From contig CAXBBW010000013.1 of assembly GCA_963974345.1 (NCBI GenBank), forward strand, positions 62,001 through 126,000: a stretch of 64,000 nt of DNA, given 5' to 3'. The notes below the pieces were generated by a model, which saw nothing but the letters and a program-made list of their open reading frames with translations, was not told the DNA's origin and ran no database searches. This stretch comes from RHLJ01 sp963974345 (GTDB lineage Bacteria > Bacteroidota > Rhodothermia > Balneolales > Balneolaceae). The position numbers and the translations under genes were made by a program. Of the stretch, positions 1-7,682 are shown one piece after another; within the stretch, counting starts at the first letter, position 1, and each line of letters starts with the position of its first letter.

Positions 1-331
1 CGCCATGCTCTTTGGGAGTGATTGGGTAATCTTCAGCAATCTGAATTACGTTTACATCCGAAACATGAATTTCATGTCCGCCAACACTTCGTTCATCAGC
101 TTTTACTGTTCCTGTGATTTCAAGCGAGCTTTCTTGTTTAAGCGAAGTTGCTGCTTCCCAAGCTTTTTCAGAAACATCATCTTTAGCCACCACACATTGG
201 GTAATACCGGTTCCATCTCTCATTTCAATAAAAACGAGACTTCCACTGCTGCGGTAATTATACACCCAACCTTTCAAAGTTACAGTGTTATCAACATAGT
301 TTGCGAGTTGATTAATGTATTTTATCTTCAT
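1..331 (-). CDS. asnS: asparaginyl-tRNA synthetase, N-terminal part (runs off the window)
   Basis: Reading leftwards from the ATG at 329-331, the frame stays open to the window edge (110 codons). It begins MKIKYINQLANYVDNTVTLK and continues with GWVYNYRSSGSLVFIEMRDG and TGITQCVV. This is the OB-fold anticodon-binding domain of a class IIb aminoacyl-tRNA synthetase. The stretch ending DYPITPKEHG is typical of AsnRS rather than AspRS. The enzyme charges tRNA-Asn with asparagine in the cytoplasm. The catalytic class II core (motifs 1-3) lies outside the window, so AsnRS versus a close paralogue cannot be fully settled. The start codon is only 14 bases from the stop of the gene at 346-1449 on the same strand, so the two are probably cotranscribed. 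The plus-strand reading frame over the same bases is a shadow. Confidence 0.88.
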   Translation of the reverse strand, partial: MKIKYINQLANYVDNTVTLKGWVYNYRSSGSLVFIEMRDGTGITQCVVAKDDVSEKAWEAATSLKQESSLEITGTVKADERSVGGHEIHVSDVNVIQIAEDYPITPKEHG

Positions 332-345
332 AATTATAATTAGTT

Positions 346-1449
346 TTAAATGCTTATTCCAGGTGTCCAGCCAAAAGATATTCCATAAAAATATTGATTC
401 CCATAATTTTCACTAGCCCAAAACCCTATCTTCACTTTCTTCAGTGGTATTACTCCTGGAAAGATTTCGAATTTAAAATTTTCCCCTTGAAGTTGATGTG
501 TATGATGAACAAATGAGGCTAATAATGAATTCTCTTTATCAATAAAGAAACCTATTGAGGGTGATACCTCTATTGTTTCTAATCTCTCGTTGTTTTTTAC
601 AGTCACTATATCCGTTGTTTTAAAACCTACACCTGTTGAAAATGTATAATTTTTAAAATCATAGCCTAAACCGCCAAGCATACCCAATCCTAAAAAACCA
701 AATAATGAAACTGGTTGATTCTTAAAATACGGTTTCCATCTTAATAGAAAATTCTGTCCAGTATTCCTTATGGAACCATCAATAAACCGGAAACTAGCTT
801 GAGAAGACCAATCTCTCATAATTACTTCATGTGAAAAAAAGTATTGCACTGATTTACTGCTAAATAATAAAATTCCTAAAGGATCAAAAAAATAAAGATC
901 AGCTACTGCGTCATGATGCCCTTTACCCTTAAAATTTTTTTCTACTACTTCATTCAAAAAATGATAGGACATAACTGTTAGTCCGGCAAAAAATCTAGGG
1001 TATTTATAATTTTTCATGTTATAATAATCTGCCATAGTAGCATAAACTACACCACCACCTAGCACATGTAAACTGTAGTTAGGCATCCAATTATCACCAG
1101 ATTCCTCTAATCCCAAAGGAAGTATTTCACTATTTAAAAAAGTTTTCCACCCAACTTCATTTATACTTTTAATTGGATGTCTCAAAGAATAAGAGACTGA
1201 TTCGAATCCTTTATTAAGCCCCATATCAGAAAATCTATTTGATATACTAGAAGCTTGAACTACATCAAAACCTCCATTCAAAATAGAGCTAACTGGAGAA
1301 ACAATTGCTTCTGTTCCAAAATCTTTTCCAGTATAAAAATATCCATATTGTGCTTTTGAGCTTGTGAAAAGAATGATATTAAAGTAAAAAAGTAGTAGTG
1401 GAACCCTCATACATTTTGTAATTCTCAAGAAAAAGGACGTCTTCCACAT
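346..1449 (-). CDS. predicted outer-membrane or secreted protein, function unknown
   Basis: The 367-residue product is not recognised. It has a hydrophobic N-terminal export signal ending near SSKAQ. An internal ATG at 1410 would give a cleaner signal peptide of about 20 residues (MRVPLLLFYFNIILFTSSKA); nothing else decides between the two starts. The mature part is rich in aromatic and alternating residues. It contains a His/Asp patch (GKGHHDAVADLYFFDPLGIL) and a second half of probable beta strands (FLGLGMLGGLGYDF, FSTGVGFKTT, YGISFGWTPGISI) ending close to an aromatic residue, as expected for an outer-membrane barrel. It lies directly upstream of asnS on the same strand. No catalytic motif was identified; a lipid or lipoprotein-related role is possible but not shown. 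Confidence 0.7.
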   Translation of the reverse strand: MWKTSFFLRITKCMRVPLLLFYFNIILFTSSKAQYGYFYTGKDFGTEAIVSPVSSILNGGFDVVQASSISNRFSDMGLNKGFESVSYSLRHPIKSINEVGWKTFLNSEILPLGLEESGDNWMPNYSLHVLGGGVVYATMADYYNMKNYKYPRFFAGLTVMSYHFLNEVVEKNFKGKGHHDAVADLYFFDPLGILLFSSKSVQYFFSHEVIMRDWSSQASFRFIDGSIRNTGQNFLLRWKPYFKNQPVSLFGFLGLGMLGGLGYDFKNYTFSTGVGFKTTDIVTVKNNERLETIEVSPSIGFFIDKENSLLASFVHHTHQLQGENFKFEIFPGVIPLKKVKIGFWASENYGNQYFYGISFGWTPGISI

Positions 1450-1642
1450 AGATTTCTAGATGAATAAAAATACTAATGATGCATTAACTATTTCCATTCC
1501 TTTATCCATGTTCTCTATATGATTTAGATCTTTATCCAACTTTGATGTATTGTCATTCTGAGCAAAAAAAATGAGGAACCGCATTTTAACAATCTAGCAT
1601 ATCCTTGGTCCCGACTTTAGGGAATTAGAATGATATTTATAA

Positions 1643-2893
1643 TTACTCTTCAGGAGACAAAACGGCTTCCATATAGAATTTCTGGTCAAAGAAGTTTTTG
1701 GCAAACGCTTGAATTTCTTCTGCCGTTACTTTCTCTATATTTTCCTCGAGTTCATCTAAAGTCACAAATCTATCAAAGTATAGCTCACTTTTTGCAAGTC
1801 GCATCATTCGATTACTGGTATTTTCCTGCGATAACAAAAGCTTCCCTTTTAACTGTGATTTTGCTTCCTCAAGTTCCTTAGCAGGAATTATTTCGTTACT
1901 GATTTTATCCAATTCAGCTACAACTAATTCATGAACATGTTCAACGTATTCTTTATCAGTACCAACATAAACGCCCCATATCCCAGAATCAGAATAAGAC
2001 TGATTAAAAGTCTGAATAGAATAGCAGTAACCATATTTCTCACGAACATTTTGGTGAAGACGAGAACTCATCCCTCCTCCTAATACCGTATTAGCTAACA
2101 GCAGTAGATATTTATCGTCATGGTCGAAATGTAATCCACGCCTACCTAATAGATAATGCGTTTGCTCAATAGATTTAGTTAGCAATAATTTATCTGTACT
2201 CATTTCTAACATTGGTTGATCTTCATTTACAACCTTATCAGAATTAAGCTTCTCAAAATATTCGCTTACAAGCTTTACCACTTTTTCGTGATCTACATTT
2301 CCAGCCACTGCAACCATTAAATTGGATGGCTTGTACCGATACTTCATATAATTATATAAATCATCTCTAGTAAAAGACGAAACTGTATCTTCGTACCCAA
2401 GAATTGGCCTACCTAATTCATGACCTTCAAACATCTTTGAGCTGAATTCTTCAAATAAATAATCATCTGGAGAATCACGATACATCTTCATTTCTTCGAT
2501 TACTACTTTCTTCTCTTTCTCAACTTCTTCTTCAGGGAATGAAGGATTCAATACCATATCAGAAAGTACATCTAGGGCTAAATCAATTTGATCATCTACA
2601 CATCGAGCGTAGTAACAGGTGTATTCCGAAGATGTAAAAGCATTCAAATATCCCCCAACTGCTTCTAAACTCAATGCGATATCAAACGCTGTTCGTTTTT
2701 CAGTTCCTTTAAATAACATATGTTCCAAAAAATGAGTAACACCAGCCTGTTCTTTCGTTTCATTTCTTGACCCTGTTTTTACCCAGATTCCAACTGAAAT
2801 ACTTTTAACACTTTCGATGTGCTCGGTAACAATTCTTAGACCGTTACTTAGTGTGGATTTCTGTACTGTTTCAATTTCTTTCAGGTTTTCCAT
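1643..2893 (-). CDS. M16 family zinc metallopeptidase (processing peptidase-like)
   Basis: The 416-residue product has the inverted zinc motif HFLEH at residues 54-58. About 70 residues later comes the glutamate-rich helix EEVEKEKKVVIEEM that supplies the third ligand, followed by the second M16 domain (YKPSNLMVAVAGNVDHEKVV; GRRGLHFDHDDKYLLLLANT; GGGMSSRLHQNVREKYGYCY). This matches the cytoplasmic/periplasmic YmxG/PqqL-like peptidases related to mitochondrial processing peptidase beta. The frame is open upstream to 3079, but that extension is not family-like and runs up to the terminator hairpin at 3085-3112. The ATG at 2893 (MENLKEIETVQ) gives the usual family length and is preferred. There is no signal peptide from this start. 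It peptidase-processes unknown substrates; no neighbour suggests one. Confidence 0.9.
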   Translation of the reverse strand: MENLKEIETVQKSTLSNGLRIVTEHIESVKSISVGIWVKTGSRNETKEQAGVTHFLEHMLFKGTEKRTAFDIALSLEAVGGYLNAFTSSEYTCYYARCVDDQIDLALDVLSDMVLNPSFPEEEVEKEKKVVIEEMKMYRDSPDDYLFEEFSSKMFEGHELGRPILGYEDTVSSFTRDDLYNYMKYRYKPSNLMVAVAGNVDHEKVVKLVSEYFEKLNSDKVVNEDQPMLEMSTDKLLLTKSIEQTHYLLGRRGLHFDHDDKYLLLLANTVLGGGMSSRLHQNVREKYGYCYSIQTFNQSYSDSGIWGVYVGTDKEYVEHVHELVVAELDKISNEIIPAKELEEAKSQLKGKLLLSQENTSNRMMRLAKSELYFDRFVTLDELEENIEKVTAEEIQAFAKNFFDQKFYMEAVLSPEE

Positions 2894-3084
2894 GCAGTTT
2901 TTTATATGTGCGTCTCTTTTTTTGATCGGTGCAAATATACAAAGGTTGGGTGGTAGAATCAGTATTGGTTTGTGAAATATCTTGCCGTGTGTTCCCTTCC
3001 TAATCATTGCAGGAATTCTGAGGGATGCACTACAACTATCCCTTTCGAAGAATACACTTCCTTTATATTGTTGAAACAAGAAAA

Positions 3085-3112
3085 GGGGCTGTTCATTGCT
3101 GAACAGCCCTTT
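3085..3112 (-). terminator. rho-independent terminator after the PID-CTERM-like gene
   Basis: Arms GGGCTGTTC (3086-3094) and GAACAGCCC (3101-3109) pair perfectly around a 6-base loop. On the minus strand the stem is followed by CCTTTTCTTGTTT. It lies downstream of the gene at 3230-3424 and upstream of the M16 start at 2893, so it separates these two minus-strand units and argues against the long N-terminal extension of the peptidase. Confidence 0.8.
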
Positions 3113-3229
3113 AATATTTTTATGAAAAATATTTTAGTTTAACCTCGCTCCTATGGCTCATCGTTAGAGTAACAGGTTATTACGTAGAACATCTTAAATA
3201 AAGAATACGCTAAGAGTATTAACTATAAA

Positions 3230-3424
3230 TTATCCTTCTGTTTTTTTCCTAGAGAGTTGAAGCTTTCTAACAGCATAGGCTCCACCTGCAACGGCAAGCA
3301 AGGAAAGGCCACCATCGATTGGGGCTTGTGAAGGTGCTGATGGAAGTCCGGGTTGAGCGAGAACTACAACCGATGTTATAAGTAATACTGATAATGCAAT
3401 TAGAGTGAAGAATAGGTATTTCAT
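3230..3424 (-). CDS. short PID-CTERM-like anchored protein
   Basis: The 64-residue product starts MKYLFFTLIALSVLLITSVV, a clear signal peptide, followed by a short Pro/Ser spacer and the C-terminal module PIDGGLSLLAVAGGAYAVRK with a basic tail (LQLSRKKTEG). A PID-G-G motif, hydrophobic helix and Lys/Arg tail resemble the C-terminal sorting signals called PID-CTERM in this bacterial group, thought to be handled by an exosortase-type transpeptidase; this assignment is from memory. Almost the whole mature protein is the sorting signal. The frame is open up to 3469, but the extra residues come from an inverted repeat, so the ATG at 3424 is chosen. No exosortase gene is visible in the window. The gene lies downstream of the BspA-like gene and is closed by the hairpin at 3085-3112. 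Confidence 0.72.
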   Translation of the reverse strand: MKYLFFTLIALSVLLITSVVVLAQPGLPSAPSQAPIDGGLSLLAVAGGAYAVRKLQLSRKKTEG

Positions 3425-3433
3425 ATTGATTCC

Positions 3434-3500
3434 ATTTTGGATATTGAATTCTGAATTTTGAATAGTCACTTGCTTTAATTCAAGATTCAGAATCCAAAAT
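3434..3500 (-). repeat. imperfect inverted repeat between BspA-like and PID-CTERM-like genes
   Basis: Arm 3434-3462 begins ATTTTGGAT and contains TTCTGAATTTTGAA; arm 3478-3500 is the reverse complement apart from about 7 extra bases and one mismatch. The intergenic space between the stop at 3508 and the start at 3424 is almost entirely this element. It could be a weak AT-rich terminator, an mRNA-stabilising hairpin or a dispersed repeat. Confidence 0.6.
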
Positions 3501-3507
3501 TTATAAT

Positions 3508-6500
3508 TTATTTGATTAAGGTCATTCTTTTGGTCAGTGTTTGTCCTGCGGCCGTTAACTGATAAAAGTACATGCCACTAGAAACACTCGATGCGTCAAA
3601 AGTTACATTGTAGCTTCCTGCTGTTTTAGTTGAATTAACTAGCTCTGCTACTTTCTTTCCCATTAAGTTGTACACGCTAATGTTTACTTCGCCAGTACTT
3701 TCTATACTATAATTGATAGTCGTAGAAGGGTTAAACGGATTTGGATAGTTTTGATCTAGGGCAAACTCAAACGCTACCTCATCTAGTTCGCTAGAAACCG
3801 AAGAAGATGGTGAAATGGTGATGGCAAAACGAGTGCCGGTAGATTTCGATTTTTTAGCCGTTGCTACAGGATTTGTCAGGGCATCCATCGGATTTACTTT
3901 AGCGGCTGGTGCGGTAGCATCAAATTTGTATAGGCTATCAATGCGCATATCCATATTGATTTCCGTTTCGTAATCATGGAAAGTGAGCTCCCATTCCTCT
4001 GGAATGCTTTCGAAGCCTTTCCAATTGAGTGTAAAGCCTCCACTCACTCCTACTAGTTTTGTATCCATTGAAATTGTTACTTCTTCTTGTAAATCCCAAG
4101 GAAGAGATTCTACAGATTTATACAAGTCGTTGGTGTAGAATCCTATTACAGCATATTGAGATAGAAGCGGTAACAGTTTCCCTGCGTCATCGGCGTCATA
4201 ATCTGTGGTGGCATTATCGCGGAAACTTAGGCGAATCGCTTCATCATAACTACTATCTGAACTCATGGTAAAGTTGATATCTCCACGGTTGGCTGCAACT
4301 TCTTTAGAGAAAAAGCTTCCTGTTGCGCCATAAGTTGTTTTACCTGCTGTGTTGAAAGTCAACGTTGTTGCACCGCCTGTAGCTCCCAACTGAACCCAAA
4401 ACCCTTGCCAAGGTTTGACGATGAATGGTGTGGTTCGATCTTGGACAGAATAACTTCCAAGTCTATCATCCCAAAACGAAATATTGTTTTGAATAAAATC
4501 AGCACCGCTTACAACCATGTTGGTGGCATCGGTGCTAAAGTTTGAGGCAAAAGGATTGCCGACTAGCGTGTAGCCACTTGCCGTTGGGTTTAGTGCAACA
4601 GCCACATTTGTAGAAGGTTCATCCCCAGTAGCATCCAACATTTCTGGAAGCTCTGAGGAACCCGCATTGGCGTTATCATAAAAGTACACAGCAAAGCCTT
4701 TTCCATCACCAAAGGCGGTAGAAACATTAGTTGGTTCTTCGAAGATGCCCGTATCATCGTATAGAAAGAAATTGGCGGCAGCGGCTTCATTGTCTCCACC
4801 GATAATACCCTGAATAGGAGTATCGTCGGAAATATCTGAAACGGTTCCGTTTGTAATAGGGAATGAAAGTAGACGCCATCCTGCAGAACCAGCAATTTGT
4901 TGATCTACCGGGCACGTTCCCCATACCGGATAATTCGAAGCTGATAACACACTTTGGGGACTAGTAAAACCATCAGCCCTTGCTCTGATTTTGGAAACAC
5001 ACCAGGAACTTAGGTTTTGATTAAATGCATTTGCTGAACCAAACATATAATTCATATTCCCAACGTTACTCACATCCCAAGCTCCAATATCCTGATTGAA
5101 GGTGGTGGCGCTATTAAACATGCCTTGCATAGTGTAAACATTACTCACATCCCAGGCACTGATATCCTGATTGAAAGAATTATTCGAAAACATAGAACCC
5201 ATATCGGTAACACTACTTACATCCCAGTCACTGATATCCTGATTGAAGGCACTTGCGACATAGAACATTCCGTTCATATTTGTTACAGCCGACACATCCC
5301 AGCTACCAATATCCTGATTGAAGAGACCTGTGCTCGCAAACATACTATTCATATCTGTAACCGAAGACACATCCCAACTACTGATATCCTGATTGAAGAG
5401 ACCTGTGCTCGCAAACATACTATTCATATCTGTAACCGAAGACACATCCCAACTACTGATATCCTGATTGAAGGCACTTGCGTCATAGAACATATAATCC
5501 ATACGTGTAACAGCCGACACATCCCAACTGCTTATATCCTGATTGAAGAGACCTGTGCTCGCAAACATAGACTTCATATCTGTAACCGAAGACACATCCC
5601 AGCTGCTGATATCCTGATTGAAAGATCTTATGTTAAGGAACATAGACCTCATATCTGTAACCGAAGACACATCCCAACTGCTTATATCCCCATTGATTAA
5701 ATTTGTGTATAAGAAAATATTGGCCATATTTGTAATACCGCTGGTACAGCTGGTTGATGCTAGGCTAGGAACGGCTTGAATTTGTGCTTTCGTACGTTTT
5801 GTATAGATAACACCGTTTAGCCGTCCCCTATCTAAATTAGCTGCATCAGGGCAGAACAGAGTGGCATTATCTGTACCTCCGAAATAAAATTGAGCGTTAT
5901 AGCAAGCTCCTCCTCCCCATACCGGTTTATTAGGTACGGTAAGCGCACTATTGCTACTAAAACTCGTGGGCTCAGTTTCAATATTTGAAACACACCAGGA
6001 ACTCAGGTTTTGATTAAAGTCTGTTGCTCCTATGAACATCCTCTCCATGGTTGTTACGTTGCTCACATCCCAACTTCCAATATCCTGATTGAAGTCAAAC
6101 GCAAAATCGAACATATCGTCCATATTAGTTACACTGCTCACATCCCATCTACCAATATCCTGATTGAACACAGACGCACTGATAAACATCTCTCTCATTG
6201 TTGTTACGTTACCCACATCCCAGCTACCAATATCCTGATTAAATGCTGAAGCTCCTTTGAACATCATATTTGCAGTTAATACACTATCCATATCCCAGCT
6301 GCCAATATCCTGATTGAATGCAGACGCACTGATAAACATAAATGCCGTATTTGTGACATCACTCATATCCCAACTACCGATATCCTCATTGAAGGTTGTG
6401 GCTTGAAAAAACATACTGCCCATATCGGTAATACCACTGGTACAGCTGGTTGATGCCAGGCTATAATCCGCTTGAATTTGTGCCTTAGTACGTTTGGTAT

Positions 6501-7242
6501 AGTCAATGCCATTTAAGTACCCAATATCTAAATTTGATGCCTCCGGACAAAAGACCGTGGTACCATCAATTCCCCCTACATAAAAATCAGCGTTATAATT
6601 AAAACATGTTCCCCAAACAGGATCCATTCCCGGGTTACCAAAATCACTTGGAGCTGAACCAATAGCAGAAACACACCAGGTGCTTAGATCCTGGTTAAAA
6701 GCATTGGCACTGTAAAACATTCCGGCCATATTTTTTACAGCCGACACATCCCAACTACTAATATCCTGATTGAATGCATCAGCATTTAAAAACATACTAT
6801 TCATATCGGTAGCACTGCTCACATCCCAGCTGCTTATATCCTGATTGAAGGCTCTTGCTTGATAAAACACTCCGCCCATATTAGTTACGCTACTTACATC
6901 CCAGCTACTGATATCCTCATTGAAAGAAGTAGCATTTATAAAAAGAGTAAACATATCTGTTATGCCACTAGTGCATGTAGTGGCGGCATTGACTGTTGTG
7001 ATTTGAGCTTTAGTACGTTTGGTGTAAGTAATACTATTTAGCGTTCCCGTTTCTAAGTTCGCGGCCGCTGTACACTTAACGATACCATCACTATACAGAC
7101 TGAAATTACCGTCGGTTTCTACCACCGTTTGGGCAAAGGTTTGTTGTACAGATAGCGCCCCAAATAAGAGTATTACCAGTAGCAACTTAGATGTGTTGAA
7201 AGATCTTTTTACCATCGTTTTATGTGTGATTTTAGTCTTCAT
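3508..7242 (-). CDS. BspA-like (DUF285) repeat surface protein with T9SS sorting domain
   Basis: The 1244-residue product has a signal peptide (about 1-37, or from an alternative ATG at 7215). It then carries about 20 copies of a 24-25 residue repeat of the form FNQDISSWDVSSVTDMNSMF, the DUF285/BspA-type leucine-rich-like surface repeat. The repeats form three cassettes of 4, 6 and 10 units. Each cassette is introduced by YTKRTKAQI..., a TSCTSGIT motif, and closed by a Cys-containing unit (SSWCVS). After the repeats comes a module beginning GWRLLSFPITNG with NPFASNF. The last ~85 residues (from about 1160) are a T9SS type A sorting domain, QNYPNPFNPSTTI to MTLIK. The protein is therefore predicted to be exported through the T9SS and attached to the cell surface, perhaps as an adhesin. 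The upstream neighbour on the same strand is a hybrid regulator. Confidence 0.93.
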   Translation of the reverse strand: MKTKITHKTMVKRSFNTSKLLLVILLFGALSVQQTFAQTVVETDGNFSLYSDGIVKCTAAANLETGTLNSITYTKRTKAQITTVNAATTCTSGITDMFTLFINATSFNEDISSWDVSSVTNMGGVFYQARAFNQDISSWDVSSATDMNSMFLNADAFNQDISSWDVSAVKNMAGMFYSANAFNQDLSTWCVSAIGSAPSDFGNPGMDPVWGTCFNYNADFYVGGIDGTTVFCPEASNLDIGYLNGIDYTKRTKAQIQADYSLASTSCTSGITDMGSMFFQATTFNEDIGSWDMSDVTNTAFMFISASAFNQDIGSWDMDSVLTANMMFKGASAFNQDIGSWDVGNVTTMREMFISASVFNQDIGRWDVSSVTNMDDMFDFAFDFNQDIGSWDVSNVTTMERMFIGATDFNQNLSSWCVSNIETEPTSFSSNSALTVPNKPVWGGGACYNAQFYFGGTDNATLFCPDAANLDRGRLNGVIYTKRTKAQIQAVPSLASTSCTSGITNMANIFLYTNLINGDISSWDVSSVTDMRSMFLNIRSFNQDISSWDVSSVTDMKSMFASTGLFNQDISSWDVSAVTRMDYMFYDASAFNQDISSWDVSSVTDMNSMFASTGLFNQDISSWDVSSVTDMNSMFASTGLFNQDIGSWDVSAVTNMNGMFYVASAFNQDISDWDVSSVTDMGSMFSNNSFNQDISAWDVSNVYTMQGMFNSATTFNQDIGAWDVSNVGNMNYMFGSANAFNQNLSSWCVSKIRARADGFTSPQSVLSASNYPVWGTCPVDQQIAGSAGWRLLSFPITNGTVSDISDDTPIQGIIGGDNEAAAANFFLYDDTGIFEEPTNVSTAFGDGKGFAVYFYDNANAGSSELPEMLDATGDEPSTNVAVALNPTASGYTLVGNPFASNFSTDATNMVVSGADFIQNNISFWDDRLGSYSVQDRTTPFIVKPWQGFWVQLGATGGATTLTFNTAGKTTYGATGSFFSKEVAANRGDINFTMSSDSSYDEAIRLSFRDNATTDYDADDAGKLLPLLSQYAVIGFYTNDLYKSVESLPWDLQEEVTISMDTKLVGVSGGFTLNWKGFESIPEEWELTFHDYETEINMDMRIDSLYKFDATAPAAKVNPMDALTNPVATAKKSKSTGTRFAITISPSSSVSSELDEVAFEFALDQNYPNPFNPSTTINYSIESTGEVNISVYNLMGKKVAELVNSTKTAGSYNVTFDASSVSSGMYFYQLTAAGQTLTKRMTLIK
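5311..5460 (-). repeat. two identical 75-bp tandem units inside the BspA-like gene
   Basis: The 75 bases at 5311-5385 are repeated without a mismatch at 5386-5460. Both begin ATCCTGATTGAAGAGACCTG and encode one surface repeat each. Flanking units (for example 5536-5610) are close but not identical. This is the signature of a recent in-frame duplication by slippage or unequal recombination. Confidence 0.95.
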
Positions 7243-7417
7243 TATTCTGTACCCTTTTCTCTTTTTTAGAAAGTTCTATATTACCGGTGTTTTCATTGCT
7301 ACTGACCGGATCAGCTTTTGCCTTTATTTCAGATCTTGTTTGTCCTTCCAGCAAATCTATTTCCAGCTGTACATCAGGGGATGACACCTTCTTCGTTTTC
7401 TTTTTTTCTGTATCCAA
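7232..7417 (-). CDS. possible small charged protein upstream of the BspA-like gene (doubtful)
   Basis: A 61-codon frame starts at a TTG (7415-7417) and ends 11 bases inside the BspA-like start. The product (MDTEKKKTKKVSSPDVQLEI...) is highly charged and has no signal peptide, membrane segment or recognised domain. The overlap would permit translational coupling, but the start is not ATG and no ribosome site is obvious. The stretch may simply be the 5' leader of the surface protein gene. Confidence 0.2.
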   Translation of the reverse strand: MDTEKKKTKKVSSPDVQLEIDLLEGQTRSEIKAKADPVSSNENTGNIELSKKEKRVQNNED

Positions 7418-7682
7418 TAGGTATGGGTTTGATTACCCCAGAAGAATAGCAGATATAGGATTAGCGGGTTTTACCTCATGTATCTTTTTGTTCCTGTGAG
7501 GTATTTTTTAAATGTAGAATACCTTGTTTAGGATTTCTCATTCAAGGAAGAGCAAGTAAAATTCATATTATGATATCTGACGGATAAAACTTATTCCGCT
7601 GTTTTAGATTAAGCAAAAGGATATCCTCTTTAAAAGAGAGTGCTGTATTCACTCTTCCGCTCACCATTCTAAGTATGGATGG
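7418..7682. other. intergenic region with one weak hairpin
   Basis: No gene is supported. On the minus strand a short stem, AGAGTG/CACTCT (arms 7637-7642 and 7650-7655), is followed by CTTTT and could be a weak terminator of the regulator gene at 7683-11852. The rest is AT-rich and presumably includes the promoter of the BspA-like gene, which I could not place. Confidence 0.4.

Noticed and set aside
5..343. Plus-strand open frame of 112 codons at the window start
   Set aside because: It is antisense to asnS, whose minus-strand translation is a clear AsnRS N-terminus; the plus product has no recognisable features.
1551..1600. TGTCATTCTGAGC motif resembling a short dispersed element of related genomes
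   Set aside because: Only one partial copy was noticed in the window and no inverted partner, so no repeat is claimed.
2894..3079. N-terminal extension of the M16 peptidase
   Set aside because: The added 62 residues are not family-like and the frame reaches the terminator; the ATG at 2893 gives normal length.
5125..5700. Plus-strand 191-codon frame with periodic HIP-type repeats
   Set aside because: It mirrors the 75-bp repeats of the BspA-like gene on the other strand; the periodicity is explained by the real gene.
5100..7000. Regular ~75-bp repeats that could be taken for a CRISPR array
   Set aside because: The units are contiguous, in frame, without unique spacers, and encode DUF285 surface repeats; no cas gene is nearby.
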